Shown: positions 32,265 through 44,659 of the stretch, piece by piece
How the letters are laid out: each line of letters starts with the position of its first letter
How positions within the stretch are numbered: the stretch's first letter is position 1
Origin: Aplectana chamaeleonis
Lineage: Eukaryota; Nematoda; Chromadorea; Rhabditida; Cosmocercidae
NCBI GenBank assembly: GCA_029168955.1
Contig: JAPDOI010000139.1
Span: 952,501 to 1,016,500 of the forward strand
Length of the DNA: 64,000 nt
Direction of reading: 5' to 3'
Position numbers and translations under genes: made by a program
Notes under the pieces: generated by a model
What the model saw: only the letters and a program-made list of their open reading frames with translations
The model's database searches: none
What the model was told of the DNA's origin: nothing

Positions 32265-32701
32265 ATACATCGTACGCGCAGAAAACCGTATATTATTTTT
32301 TCATTTTTTTTGCGTAGCTTGGCCCCTCTAGTGAACGAAAATGTTGAAGGGGCCCATGAAAAACCTTCATTCTTCTTTCAACTCCCTTCTTCATTAAAGA
32401 AAAGTCAATCGGAACACATTGTAAATACGAATTTGAATTTCGCGTCAAAATCATTTTAAGAGTTTTTTTGCATGTGGAGTTCGTGCCGTAACTATTTTTC
32501 CTGTTGTCTTACGGTCGCACCAACATTCTAGGAAAAAGTGCTAGATGACTGGTGAGAATTGGTGGCGGATATTAATCTTTGACGCCTTCCAACCTCATCG
32601 TCCAACATTTTTGACGCGCCAAAGTTTACCAGTGTGGTCTACCGGGCTCAATCATAAAATTGAGCCTGAAAATGGAAATTGATTTCCAGCACGAACGATA
32701 G
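32265..32701. mobile_element. MITE, CATCGTACGCGCAGAAAACC subfamily
   Basis: Flanked by TTAA (32261-32264, 32702-32705). The right TGCCT has decayed. Interior shared with 19497-19955 and 58136-58598. Confidence 0.78.
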
Positions 32702-33023
32702 TTAAGTGCGCTAGAAGAGGACTACCGTAACCTTAGGAATGATGTTATTCGGCTCTCTTAAACAAATTTGATGATACCCAATTGATCAATGATAAAGATA
32801 AAAGAAGTGAAGAGCGGTGTGTCTTCATTCACACACCGTCCTTCTCCAGAGGTCAGCAGTTGAGGATCTGCCTGGACTACAAGCAGAAAAACAACACCAG
32901 CGGTAGTGAAGATGTAGCGAATTCGGAGTCAGAACTTAGAAAATTTTAGAGCCAACTCGAGTGAGATTACAATAGCCTTGTTCTGGCGCAATCGCCTATC
33001 GCTCTTGTTGATTCGAAGGCATG

Positions 33024-35212
33024 ACTTGCATACGGTGTCCTGGACATTAAACGGAGGTCCTGCACAGGTCTCATGATGTCCTGCACACTCCTACTGAGGT
33101 CCTGCACAGGTCCCATGATGTCCTGCACACTCCTACTAAGGTCTTGCACACGTTCCATGATGTCCTGCACACCCCTTCTGGGGTCCTGCACACGTCCCAT
33201 GATGTCCTGCCCACGTCTACTACGGTCCTGCACACGTACAATGATGTCCTGCACACTCCTACTGAGGTCCTGCACAGGTCCCATGGTGTCCTGCACACTC
33301 CTACTATGGTCTTGCACACGATCCATGATGTCCTGCACACCCCTACTGAGGTCCTGCACAGGTCCCATGATGTCCTGCACACCCCTTCTGGGGTCCTGCA
33401 CACGTCCCATGATGTCCTGCCCACTCCTACTAAGGTCTTGCACACGTTCCATGATGTCCTGCACACCCCTACTGAGGTCCTGCACAGGTCCCATGGTGTC
33501 CTGCACACTCCTACTAAGGTCTTGCACACGATCCATGATGTCCTGCACACCCCTACTGAGGTCCTGCACAGGTCCCATGATGTCCTGCACACCCCTTCTG
33601 GGGTCCTGCACACGTCCCATGATGTCCTGCCCACTTATACTACGGTCCTGCACACGTACAATGATGTCCTGCACACTCCTACTGAGGTCCTGCACAGGTC
33701 CCATGGTGTCCTGCACACTCCTACTAAGGTCTTGCACACGATCCATGATGTCCTGCACACTCCTACTGAGGTCCTGCACAGGTCCCATGATGTCCTGCAC
33801 ACTCCTACTGAGGTCCTGCACAGGTCCCATGATGTCCTGCACACTCCTACTAAGGTCTTGCACACGTTCCATGATGTCCTGCACACTCCTACTGAGGTCC
33901 TGCACAGGTCCCATGATGTCCTGCACACTCCTACTAAGGTCTTGCACACGTTCCATGATGTCCTGCACACTGCTACTGAGGTCCTGCGCACATTCTACGA
34001 CGTCCTGCACACCCCTACTGGGGTCCTGCACACGTCCCATGATGTCCTGTCCACTCCTACTACGATCCTGCACACGTTCCATGATGTCCTGCACACTCCT
34101 ACTGAGGTCCTGCACAGGTCCCATGATGTCCTGCACACTCCTACTAAGGTCTTGCACACGTTCCATGATGTCCTGCACACTCCTACTGAGGTCCCGCACA
34201 CATTCTACGACGTCCTGCACACCCCTACTGGGGTCCTGCACACGTCCCATGATGTCCTGTCCACTCCTAATACGGTCCTGCACACGTTCCATGATGTCCT
34301 GCACACTCCTACTGAGGTCCTGCACAGGTCCCATGATGTCCTGCACACTCCTACTAACGTCTTGCACACGATCCATGATGTCCTGCACACTTTCTATGAG
34401 GTCCTGCACACTCCCACTGATGTCCTGCACACTTTCTATGAGGTCCTGCACAGGTCCCATGATGTCCTGCACACTCCTACTAAGGTCTTGCACACGTTCC
34501 ATGATGTCCTGCACACTCCTACTGAGGTCCTGCACAGGTCCCATGATGTCCTGCACACTCCTACTGAGGTCCTGCACACATTCTACGACGTCCTGCACAC
34601 CCCTACTGGGGTCCTGCACACGTCCCATGATGTCCTGTCCACTCCTACTACGGTCCTGCACACGTTCCATGATGTCCTGCACACTCCTACTGAGGTCCTG
34701 CACAGGTCCCATGATGTCCTGCACGCTCCTACTAAGGTCTTGCACACGTTCCATGATGTCCTGCACCTTCCTACTGAGGCCCTGCACACATTCTACGACG
34801 TCCTGCACACCCCTACTGGGGTCCTGCACACGTCCCATGATGTCCTGTCTACTCCTACTACGGTCCTGCGCACGTTCCATGATGTCCTGCACACTCCTAC
34901 TGAGGTCCTGCACAGGTCCCATGATGTCCTGCACACTCCTACTAAGGTCTTGCACACGTTCCATGATGTCCTGCACACTCCTACTGAGGTCTTGCACACG
35001 TTCCATGATGTCCTGCCCACTCCTACTGAGGTCCTGCACACATTCTACGACGTCCTGCACACCCCTACTGGGGTCCTGCACACGTTCCATGATGTCCTGC
35101 ACACTCCTACTAAGGTCCTGCACACGTTCGATGCGGTCCTGCATACTCCTACTGAGGCCCTGCCCACATTCTACGACGTCCTGCACACCCCTACTGAGGT
35201 TTCACATAGTCA
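33024..35212. repeat. Large minisatellite, 42-bp unit made of two 21-bp halves, about 52 units
   Basis: Alternating halves such as GTCCTGCACACTCCTACTGAG and GTCCTGCACAGGTCCCATGA; some units carry CATTCTACGACGTCCTGCAC, which resembles the 37-kb array. The 42-bp period keeps three overlapping frames open for more than 700 codons (+ strand 33073-35382 and 33144-35264, - strand 35186-32967). These encode low-complexity repeats (SCTLLLRSCTGP, HTPTEVLHRSHDVL, VQDLSRSVQDIM) without domain, signal peptide or splice evidence. I treat them as non-coding. Confidence 0.93.
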
Positions 35213-36170
35213 ACCGACACTTCAGCACATCCTGCGACGCCTTCTTATCGATGGTGCGCTTTGAACGAATACGCGCCGCGGTCAAGTACATCAACCCGCA
35301 CAGCGTCCTCTTCCGAGCCGGACGTTCAAAGTACACCACCCTGGAGAGCAAGGTGTTTATATGGAGTCTAAGAAAACAATGACTGATAACGAAAAACCCA
35401 CCATTTTCATAAACTATTCTTGAGAGGCCGGTTTCCGGTTTCAAACGCCCGTTAGGGCCCAGAAGTCATTATGGTGAGTTCTGACAATTATTTTCGTCAT
35501 TCCCGTGGCCGATTACCTCTAGTCACAAATTTTCGAGCGATTTGGTCCACGCCTTCCAAAAAATGGTTTTCGACGGACGGAGGTGGAGGCGGAGGCGGAG
35601 GCGGTAGTGGAGAACGTTTTTGCGTACTTTGAGAGGTCATAACTTTAGAAAGCGGGGACCAGTTGGGATGAAAAGTTGCACACATATGTAATTTCTTGCA
35701 GCGCGTCGAATAGTGTACAGCTCATACCTCTGTTGACGGTATGAATAGGTGATCTCATTGTAGGGCATCCGCGCGGGAAGAGATCAAAGCCAAATCCTGG
35801 TGAGCGCTTCGCGCTCACCACAATTTACTTCGACGTTAACAGCAACATATTCCCGGCAAGTTCAATTATGCCATAAAGCTCTCCATTAGTACCTCAGAAG
35901 AATAGTGTTGTGAAGCGATGTCGTTGTAGGTTATCTCATTAGGAGTCTCTTATCTCATAAAGTTATCTCATTCTTTCATCATTCGTGAGGAAAGTCGCAA
36001 CTCGCGGAGTGAGGAGTGAGAAGGTGCTTGGTCGAGGAGGCCGTAGATTAGTGTTTTGAATCATTTCATGCCTTGATAACGGATTTGACCGAAACTTCGG
36101 CCGAATAAACGATTTCACCAATAAAAACCTGGTGTGGCATAGAATATTATGAGCAACATATAGTTCAGTT
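35213..36170. other. No gene recognised
   Basis: Contains a GGAGGCGGAGGCGG purine-rich trinucleotide stretch (about 35580-35612), readable on the - strand as a Pro run. No gene structure seen. Confidence 0.5.
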
Positions 36171-36307
36171 CCGCAATCGCGTTCAGTCCTAATTATCACA
36201 ATCGTAGAAGCGAAGCGGTTGTTTTTGAAAAATTCAACTCAAAACAACCGCTCCGCTTCTACGATTGTGATAATGAGAGTTTGCGGACTGAAAGAGATTG
36301 CGGAACT
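36171..36307. repeat. Hairpin MITE-like palindrome
   Basis: TATCACAATCGTAGAAGCGA and its inverse, with a spacer of about 30 bp; outer arms GTTCCGCAATC / GATTGCGGAAC. Confidence 0.85.
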
Positions 36308-37014
36308 AGATCATACCTCATTAGGCTTGTAACATGTCCTTTTGGCATGGAAATTTTGATCTGGTAAGGATTGAAGCTGCATGGACCAAAGGCAAACAGT
36401 CGCCGTGGTCATCACTCGAGAATATTAACATATCATAAACTAGCGGCGTCGGCCGGCTGACGCCGGCCTCTGCCGCTGGGGCCCGGCCGCGCCGGCCCAT
36501 TTGCCGGCTTCGCCGGCATCTTGGGTATAAGGCAAATAACTCGGTGCTTTCTTTCTTCCTGCGCCAGCCCATAAGCTGGTTTAGGGGGCAACACTTGAAC
36601 CATTGGAAATCACAAAGCATTCCAAACCTTGCTACGCCCGTTTACCTCCTTATCTGTACCGTGACACACCGATCGTTCTTCCGTTTTATAAGATCCTGAA
36701 GTGGCCTTTGATTTATCCTAATTTTTGTCATGATAAGGACAACCGCTGTTTGGAATTTACTTAACGTTTTCATGATCAACCGACCCCCTGCTTTTTTTAT
36801 TGCCAAATGAAGTAGAATAATGTTTGTGTTTCATGGATGCAGATTTTGATTAGCTCTTATTTTCATCGTATATAAACCCGATTTAGGAAAGTTAGTGCAT
36901 ATAAACAGCTAAGCAGTTGAATTGAGTGGTGAAGGGTAGGGGACCTGAAGAAAGGAGTGGTGTACGCTCTCTTTTAGACGCACATAGTGATTCTGAAGTA
37001 ATGCGCTTTCTCTC
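36308..37014. other. No gene recognised; contains a CCGGC-iterated GC patch
   Basis: About 36445-36515 is a dense run of GCCGGC/CCGGCC words, unlike its AT-rich surroundings. Confidence 0.5.
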
Positions 37015-39902
37015 TTGAGGCTCACACGTTTTCTACGGCGTCCAGCGCTCCCTTTTGGGTCTCACACACTTCCTACGGCGCAATCTCCCTCGGGTCTCAC
37101 ACATTTTATGCGGCGCCCCGCGCACTCCCACTTCCGTCCCGCGAACTTTCTACGGCGTCCGGCGCACTCCCACTTGGGTCCCGCACACTTTCTACGCCGT
37201 CCGGCGCACTCTCACTCGGGTCCCGCACACTTTCTACGGCGTCCGGCGCACTCTCACTCGGGTCCCGCACACTTTCTACGGCGTCCGGCGCACTCTCACT
37301 CGGGTCCCACACACTTTCTATGGCGTACGGCGCTCTCCCACTTGGATTTCGCACACTTTCTATGGCGTCCGGCGCTCCCCCTTTTGGATATCGCACACTT
37401 TCTGCGGCGTCCTGCGCAGTCCCGTTTGGATCCGGCACACTTCCTACGGCGTTCGGCGCACTCCCACTTGAGTCCCGCTCACTTTCTACTGCATCAGGCG
37501 CACTCTCACTCGGGTCCCGCACACCTACGGCGTCCGGCGCACTCTCACTCGGGTCCCGCTCACTTTCTACGGCGTCCGGCGCACTCTCACTCGGGTCCCG
37601 CACACTTCCTACGGCGCCCTGCGCACTCCCACTTGGATCCCGCACACTTTCTACGGCGTCCGGCGCTCTCCCACTTGGATTTCGCACACTTTCTATGGCG
37701 TCCGGCGCTCCCCCCACTTGGATATCGCACACTTTCTGCGGCGTCCTGCGCAGTTTAGTTTGGATCCCGCACACTTCCTACGGCGTTCGGCGCGCTCCCA
37801 CTTGAGTCCCGCACACTTTCTACGGCGTCCTGCGCATTCTCACTCGAGTCCCGCTCACTTTCTACGGCGTCCGGCGCACTCTCACTCGGGTCCCGCACAC
37901 TTCATACGGCGTCCTGCGCACTCTCACTTAGATCCCGCCCACTTTATACGGTGTCCCGCGCACTCCCACTCGGGTCCCGCTCACTTCCTACGGCGTTCGG
38001 CGCACTCTCACTCGGGTCCCGCACACTTCATACGGCGTCCTGCGCACTCTCAATTAGATCCCGCCCACTTTCTACGGCGTCCTGCGCACTCTCAATTAGA
38101 TCCCGCCCACTTTCTACGGCGTTCGGCGCACTCCCACTTGGGTATCGCACACTTTCTATGGCGTCCGGCGCTCTCCCACTTGGATTTCGCACACTTTCTA
38201 TGGCGTCCTGCGCTCCCCCCACTTGGATATCGCACACTTTCTGCAGCGTCCTGCGCAGTCTAGTTTGGATCCCGCACACTTCCTACGGCGCTCGGCGCAC
38301 TCCCACTTGAGTCCCGCACACTTTCTATGGCGTCCGGCGCTCTCCCACTTGGATTTCGCACACATTCTATGGCGTGCGGCGCTCCCCCCACTTGGATATC
38401 GCACACTTTCTGCGGCGTCCTGCGCAGTCTAGTTTGAATCCCGCACACTTCCTACGGCGTTCGGCGCACTCTCACTCGGGTCCCGCACACTTTCTACGGC
38501 GTCCGGCGCATTCTCACTCGAGTCCCGCTCACTTTCTACGGCGTCCGGCGCAGTCTCACTCGTGTCCCGCACACTACATACGGCGTCCTGCGCACTCTGA
38601 CTTAGATCCCGCCCACTTTATGCGGCGTCCTGCGCACTCCCACTCGGGTCCCGCTCACTTCCTACGGCGTTCGGCGCACCCTCACTCGAGTCCCGCTCAC
38701 TTATACGGCGTCCGGCGCACTCTCACTCGTGTCCCGCACACTTCATACGGCGTCCTGCGCACTCTCACTTAGATCCCGCCCACTTTCTACGGCGTCCCGC
38801 GCACTCCCACTTGAATCCCGCACACTTCCTACGGCGTTCGGAGCACTCCCACTTGGGTCTCGCACACTTTCTACGGCGTCCGGCACTCTCCCACTTGGGT
38901 CCCGCACATATTATACGGCGTCCTGCGCACTCCCACTTGGGTCCCGCACACTTTCTACGGCGTCCGGCGCACTCTCACTCGGGTCCCGCACACTTTATAC
39001 GGCGTCCTGCGCACTCCCACTTGGAACCCGCCCACTTCCTACGGCGCCCTGCGCACTCCCTCTTGGATCCCGCTCACTTTATACGGCGTCCTGCGCACTC
39101 CCACATGAATCCGGCACACTTTCCATAGCGTTCGGCGCTCTCCCACTTGGATCCCGCACACTTTCTATGGCGTCCGGCGCTCTCCCACTTGGGTCCCGCA
39201 CACATTCTACGGCGTCCGGCGCTCTCCCACTTGGATCCCGCACACCTTCTATGGCGTCCGGCGCTCTCTCACTTGGATTTCGCACGCTTTCTATGGCGTC
39301 CGGCGCTCTCCCACTTGGGTCTCGCACACTTTCTACGGCTTCCGGCGCACTCTCACTCGGGTCCCGCACACTTTCTACGGCGTCCGGCACACTCTCACTC
39401 GGGTCCCGCTCACTTTCTACGGCGTCCTGAGCACTCCCACTTGGATCCCGCACACTTTCTACGTCGTCCTGCGCACTCCCACTTGAAACCCGCCCACTTC
39501 CTACGGCACCCTGCGCACTCCCACTTGGATCCCGCACACTTTATACGGCGTCCTCCGCGCTCCCACTTGGATCCCGCACACTTTCTATAGCGTTCGGCGC
39601 TCTCCCACTTGGATCCCGCACACTTTCTATGGCGTCCGGCGCTCTCCCACTTGGGTCCCGCACACATTCTTCGGCGTCTGGCGCACTACCATTTGGGTCC
39701 CGTACACTTTCTATGGCGCCCTGCGCACTCCCACTTGGGTCCCATAAACTTTCTATGGCGTTCGGCGCACTCCCACTTGGGTCCCGCATACATTCTACGG
39801 CGTCTGGCGCACTACCATTTGGGTCCCGTACCCTTCCTATGATGTACTGCGCATCACTTTTAGGGTCCTGCACCCTTACCCTGACGTCCTGCCCACTTTC
39901 GG
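37015..39902. repeat. Largest 42-bp minisatellite, about 68 units
   Basis: Unit CACACTTTCTACGGCGTCC..GGCGCACTCTCACTCGGGTC, with variants every few copies (TTTCGCAC, TATCGCAC, GATCCCGC) that suggest higher-order repeats of several units. Open frames of 130-247 codons on both strands follow from the period. Diverged units at the right end (39840-39902) merge into unique DNA. Confidence 0.93.
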
Positions 39903-39976
39903 AGCCCATCCCCGTAGGGTTGCCCGCCTTGAAAGTCAAGCCGAATAAACGGTCAAACAAACACACAGAGAAACGC

Positions 39977-39977
<1 letters not shown>

Positions 39978-40007
<30 letters not shown>

Positions 40008-40033
40008 CATACATACACACACGCACACACAAA
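39978..40033. repeat. Microsatellite (CATA)n then (CA)n
   Basis: About ten CATA units followed by CACACACGCACACAC, immediately after the large array. Confidence 0.95.
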
Positions 40034-40716
40034 TTTACCAAAATATATATAGTAGGATCAGACGGTTGTTCGCGGGAAAGAACTTTCAGCAACCATGCGG
40101 GAGATCTTTGGAGTCCAGAAAAGCTCCAAAGTTCGAGGCCGTTTAAGGATTCTGGCTGTTTTTGATAATTCTTCTCGACATTATTGTTCCAAGACCTTTC
40201 GATTCCCGGTGAAAACTCTTAGGCTTTCGGAATATTTATAAGTCAATGTTTCCGTCAATCATTACCATCGCGATTCAAAAAAATGTGTTTTAGGAAGCAC
40301 ACAAACAGTGGACAGCTACATGCCGTCAGTTCGTATCGAGCCAGAAGCGAAGGTCATATTCGATCCGATCGTCGGCAACACGCGCCTTGTCAGGCGAAAT
40401 TCGGACCCGTTAATCACCTAGTCGGCAAGCGGTTGGGAAAATCGTCTCCATATCACTCACAAACAATCTCGAAATTGCTTGCTAGAAGGAGAAGCCGTCG
40501 TTTGTTCTTATTCACCAAGAAAATATTTCTCTCTTGCGGAAACTGACATAATTTTAGACTTGACAGCAAAAAAGCTCCGGTTTTGAATCATCATTAATAC
40601 ATATTGCTTTCCTCTCATGATTTCAGCCGAGCGGACCGAGCAGTGCAGCGGTCGGTCAATTCGGAATCTTCTTGTCGCCTGTTATAGTTCGCAATGACAA
40701 ACGACTCCGCTGCTTA

Positions 40717-41001
40717 GGTTCCGTCTATAGCCGACGACAGGCGTCAGCGACCAGCGGCAGGCGTCCAGGCTCGAACGCTTGCGCATGACGCTCGACGGCT
40801 GGCGCATGCAGCGTGACCGAGTACGGCGCGGACTTGAAGATGGTAGTGGAAATATTAGTGAGAGCCTCCACTGCCGCTATGCCAGCACCGTCAGCGACAG
40901 AACGGCTGCAGTTGTCGCTGGGGAGTCAGATCAATATCAAATGTTGAAGATGCAAACCCTCAGCGTCACTGGACGCTAGAACGTCTGCTATGGACGGAGC
41001 C
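40717..41001. mobile_element. Small element with inverted ends GGTTCCGTCTATAGC
   Basis: Left GGTTCCGTCTATAGCCGAC, right inverse GTCTGCTATGGACGGAGCC. The interior reiterates GCGTCAGCGAC/GACGCT words, parallel to the word-iterated hAT-like elements. Target duplication unclear. Confidence 0.6.
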
Positions 41002-41493
41002 TCACTCCACCAGGCTAGAATTGTGGCAAAAGTATCTTACATTAACTAAGATCTAACTTTTCTGTTTGTTGCTGTACAGTTCATTAAGAAGTTATGACTT
41101 ATGACGGAGCCGCTGTTGGCATGCCCGCATCTTATCGGAGCTTGTAATACACTTCGCCTTTACCCACACCTAGCCCAACCTTTACAGATGCTAGCTGCTA
41201 GCTGATTCTAACGGGTCATCGCAACGTCATGGCATCGAAGGGCGTTACTGAATTTGTACCGCTTACATACAGCCGATTCGCTAACATTAGCGTATCATTT
41301 TTCTAAGGCCGAAAGAATTCTTTAGTCAAAGTGGATAGCGAGTGCCAAGTCCACAACGCTGTGGCGCAAGCCTTGTGGAAGCTTTTAAATTCTCAGACTG
41401 CATTTTGTCCTGATTTTTGTCTGCTTTCACATTCAAAATAAAGTTGTATATATGATGATGCTTTATAACCTTTATCAAGCAGTTCCGTTTGAT

Positions 41494-41825
41494 GGCAGTG
41501 TTCACGATGATTTTCGTTCCCGAGTTTGGCACTCAGAACACTACGTTGGCCACCAAGTGTTACCAAAGTAACGAAGAAACGGGCATGAAACGCATTAGAA
41601 TGTCTTATCTTAGCGACATTATTCTGAGGCCAGGACTAGTTTTCCGATTGAACCAATATGTTCACAGTGGTTGTCACCGGTGAAATATGGGGTTAATCAA
41701 AAATGGAAGAATGTTTTAGGCAAAACAGTATTAGTTAGGGTCCGAAGGAAAGAAAAGAGTAACAGAGAGTAGCCAATTGCAAAAGACGGGTCCACAGAAA
41801 ATTTCATTGTCACAACGATAAGTTC
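41494..41825. mobile_element. Inverse copy of the GTATCACAG..CACTGCCT MITE
   Basis: Begins GGCAGTGTTCACGATGATTT, runs through GTTGTCACCGGTGAAA, and ends near TTTCATTGTCACAACGATAA; the counterpart is 44217-44550 read in reverse. Confidence 0.65.
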
Positions 41826-42134
41826 CAGTGAGAGTAAAAAGGTGGGATGAGAAGGAAGGATTTGGTGCTCTTCTGGTGCGTTTTATTCTATTTCTTTGTC
41901 ATTTCAGTTCTACCCGGGTGCCAAACAGTCGAAATAGCGAATAATCTGAAAATCGAAGATTATCGTGAACAATGCTTTAACTATTCCGTAATTTCATTTT
42001 ACCGTGCGGTATGCACTACATGGAAAGTGTTACCGGTTGTCAGGAACCCATTAATATATAGACTCATGTGACTCTGTTCTTCACTTGAGCACTTGTATTT
42101 GAGTCATCGCTCCTGCACACTCGTTAACAGTTAA

Positions 42135-42594
42135 AGGCAGTGTTCACGAAGAAAAATTTACACGTTTTTTGGCTAAAACGTAAGCCTTGGGTCTCTCTAA
42201 GAAGATTAAGAACGGAAGTGCGACGAAAAACGGCCGGTAAGTGGGTGAAAATCTCGTGGGCCAGCCAACCCATTGGGCCACTCCGCCCAAGTCCTATAAC
42301 AGTTTCCCTGGATTGGTGGTTAGATGAGCGAAATTTCCGATCAAAAGCCCCGTTCTTCCCTTCATTCTCAACGTCTCTCTTTACTCAGGTCAGCTCGCAC
42401 ACATCGGCTGCACAAAACGGGAGTTACAAGCTTCGGACAACTCGTCCACAATGCTTCCCTAGCTGAACTTTAAGGGACCATAACTCCATTTCCAGGGGGT
42501 CTTGTACGATTCCAGGGTCATCATTGAAATCAGCATGGGACCGTTATCAAGATAGACTGAAAAACAGCAAAACGACTCACCGTGAACACTGCCT
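42135..42594. mobile_element. TTAA-flanked MITE, AGGCAGTGTTCACGA subfamily
   Basis: TTAA 42131-42134 and 42595-42598. Close to 10661-11145 and 20031-20514. Its right TTAA is shared with the next element. Confidence 0.87.
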
Positions 42595-42598
42595 TTAA

Positions 42599-43566
42599 AG
42601 GCACAGAACACCCAAAAAAGTGTTTTTCAGTTTTTAGGCTTATTTCGGGGAGATTCACACGCTGATTACAGTTGTATCTCTGAATTCGTCTAAAACCCTT
42701 ATGAACAGAGTTATGCCTTCTCGAAAATTCCTATGTAGTGAGGGTGAGAATTGGTTGACGAGCTGTCTCAGGCATGTATTTCTCTTCATTCGCAACCGTG
42801 ACGGGAGAGCGAGTCGGGATATAGAGACAGCCTGACGATGGACTGAAGAAAAAAGACTTGTTGAGAATTCATCTATCCATCTAGCCGTTATCGAGTTCGG
42901 AAATCTGGTAGGGGGTGTGGCCTGTGGTGGTGAGCGAAGGAGGTCGAGCCCGTGGTGGTCGCTTATATCTCGGTTATTTGGAGGAATCGAGATCTCGCAC
43001 TAAGCAAGTGTCATACAGGAGAGGTCTACTACATAATCAAATGAAAATCACAAAATTTATGCATGTAGGTGTAGAGCCTCCAGAGCCACAGAACACCCGG
43101 AAAACTATTTTTATGATTTCATGCTTATCTTGGAGAGAGCCGCTCTCTCATCACGATAGTATCTCTGCAATTGTCCAAGACCCCTACAAACGGAGATATG
43201 GCTCCTTGAAAATGCCTGTGTTTTGAAGGTGAAAAATTGGTGGACGAGTTGTCTCAGGTCTGTATTTCTCTTCATTCGCAACGGTTGCGCGAGAGCGAGC
43301 CAGGATAACGAGACAGTCCGGAAATGAACCGAAGAACGACGACTTGTTGAAATTCATCCATCCACCGAGCCGCTATCGAGCTCTAAAATCTGTTAGGGGG
43401 TCGGGCCTGTGGTGGTGAGCGAAGGGGGTCGCGCCCGTGGTGGTCGCTTATATCTCGCTTATTTGGAGGAATTGAGATCTCGCATTTGGAACGTGTTATA
43501 CAGGAGGGGTCTTCCACTCATTTACACAAAAATCTCCAAATTCATATCTGAGGGTGTACTGTGCCT
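42599..43566. mobile_element. TTAA-flanked MITE, AGGCACAGAACACCC subfamily, internally duplicated
   Basis: 968 bp, twice the usual length. AGGCACAGAACACCC at 42599 recurs as GAGCCACAGAACACCCGG near 43080, and the two halves share GACGAG.TGTCTCAGG and CTTATATCTCG. It looks like a tandem pair whose inner TTAA has decayed. Confidence 0.8.
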
Positions 43567-43594
43567 TTAATATCAGAGAAATAGGACGGTTTAA

Positions 43595-43714
43595 AGGCAG
43601 TGTTCACGATAATCTTCAATTCTGAGATTATTCGCTATATTAATTGATTGACTCTCGGGTAGAACTAAAATGACGTAGAAATTGAGAAAAACGCCCTAGA
43701 AATACACGAAATTC
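43595..43714. mobile_element. Short MITE, uninterrupted relative of 19442-20026
   Basis: AGGCAGTGTTCACGATAATC to AAATACACGAAATTC, with TTAA at the left and TTGA at the right. It contains a TTAA where the 19.4-kb copy carries an inserted MITE. Confidence 0.78.
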
Positions 43715-43718
43715 TTGA

Positions 43719-44193
43719 AGCCACAGTCCAAGCTCCGAATCGATTTTTCGTTTTACTGCATATCTCAGAGAAAATTTCACGCTGATCACAAAGGTGTCTC
43801 CAGAATCGCTCAGAACTCACTACGAAGGGAGTTACGGCTCCCCAAAGATTTCAACTTTAAACGGCTAGAAGTTCGCGGACGAGTTGTCTCGAGCCTGTAT
43901 TTCCTCGTTATTCACAGCCTTGGTTCTGAAGCAGGCCACAGTTCAAAGATAGACCAAAAACAAATCGAAAAACATAGGTTTTGATGGAAATCATTCGCGC
44001 GTCTCTTCTCTATTGAGGTCGGAAACCTGTCAGTGGGCGTTACCCATTTTTTTCTTTCAAGGGGGCGTGGCCGACATTTTCCTCGCTTATTCTCGCTTAT
44101 TTGAGCGAATTGAGATTTCGCGCTTGGCAGGGTTGCTAAAGGCGGCGACCGGACCAAAATATCAAAAATTAACTCTGAGATTGGACTGTGCCT
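43719..44193. mobile_element. TTAA-flanked MITE, inverse relative of 24279-24753
   Basis: 475 bp, AGCCACAGTCCAAGC at the left and TTGGACTGTGCCT at the right, TTAA 44194-44197. Confidence 0.83.
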
Positions 44194-44216
44194 TTAAGTA
44201 TCACCCTGCCTCTTAA

Positions 44217-44550
44217 GTATCACAGGAACTGTTTGTTGTTAGAATGGAATCTTTTGTGGACCCGTCCTTTGCAATTCACTACTGTCTGTTGCTTCGTACC
44301 TTCTTTCAGACCCTAACTAATACTGTTTCGCCCAAAATATTCTTCCATTTTTGATTAGCCCCATTTTTTAACCGGTGACAACCACCATGAACATGTTCAT
44401 CCAACCGGACTACTAGTCCATGTTATAGAATAATGTCACCAAAATTTAATGCGTTTCTCGCCGTTTCTTCGTAATTTTGGTAACACTTGGGAGCTAACGC
44501 ATTGTTTTATGTGAAGAACTCCGGGACGAAAATCATCGTGAACACTGCCT
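44217..44550. mobile_element. MITE with the uninterrupted site for the hAT-like insertion
   Basis: GTATCACAGGAACTGTTTG to CATCGTGAACACTGCCT. The site ACCACCATGAACATGTTCAT corresponds to the point where 22417-24033 is inserted in the sister copy. A second partial right end follows to about 44655. Confidence 0.78.
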
Positions 44551-44659
44551 TTAATGTGTTTCTCGCCATTTCTTCGTAATTTCGGTAACACTCGGTAGCC
44601 AAAGCACCGGTTTGAATGAGAAACCAGGTAGAGAAAATCTTCGTGAACACTGCCTTTAG

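Noticed and set aside
32967..35382. Giant open frames over the 33-kb array as repeat proteins
   Set aside because: Open in three overlapping frames on both strands, no start context, no domain, and fully explained by a stop-free 42-bp unit.
28060..39902. CRISPR-like array
   Set aside because: Units are contiguous 42-bp tandem repeats with no unique spacers, and the context is eukaryotic.
37015..40092. Open frames of 130-247 codons over the 37-kb array
   Set aside because: Same reason: 14-codon periodicity on both strands with low-complexity products.
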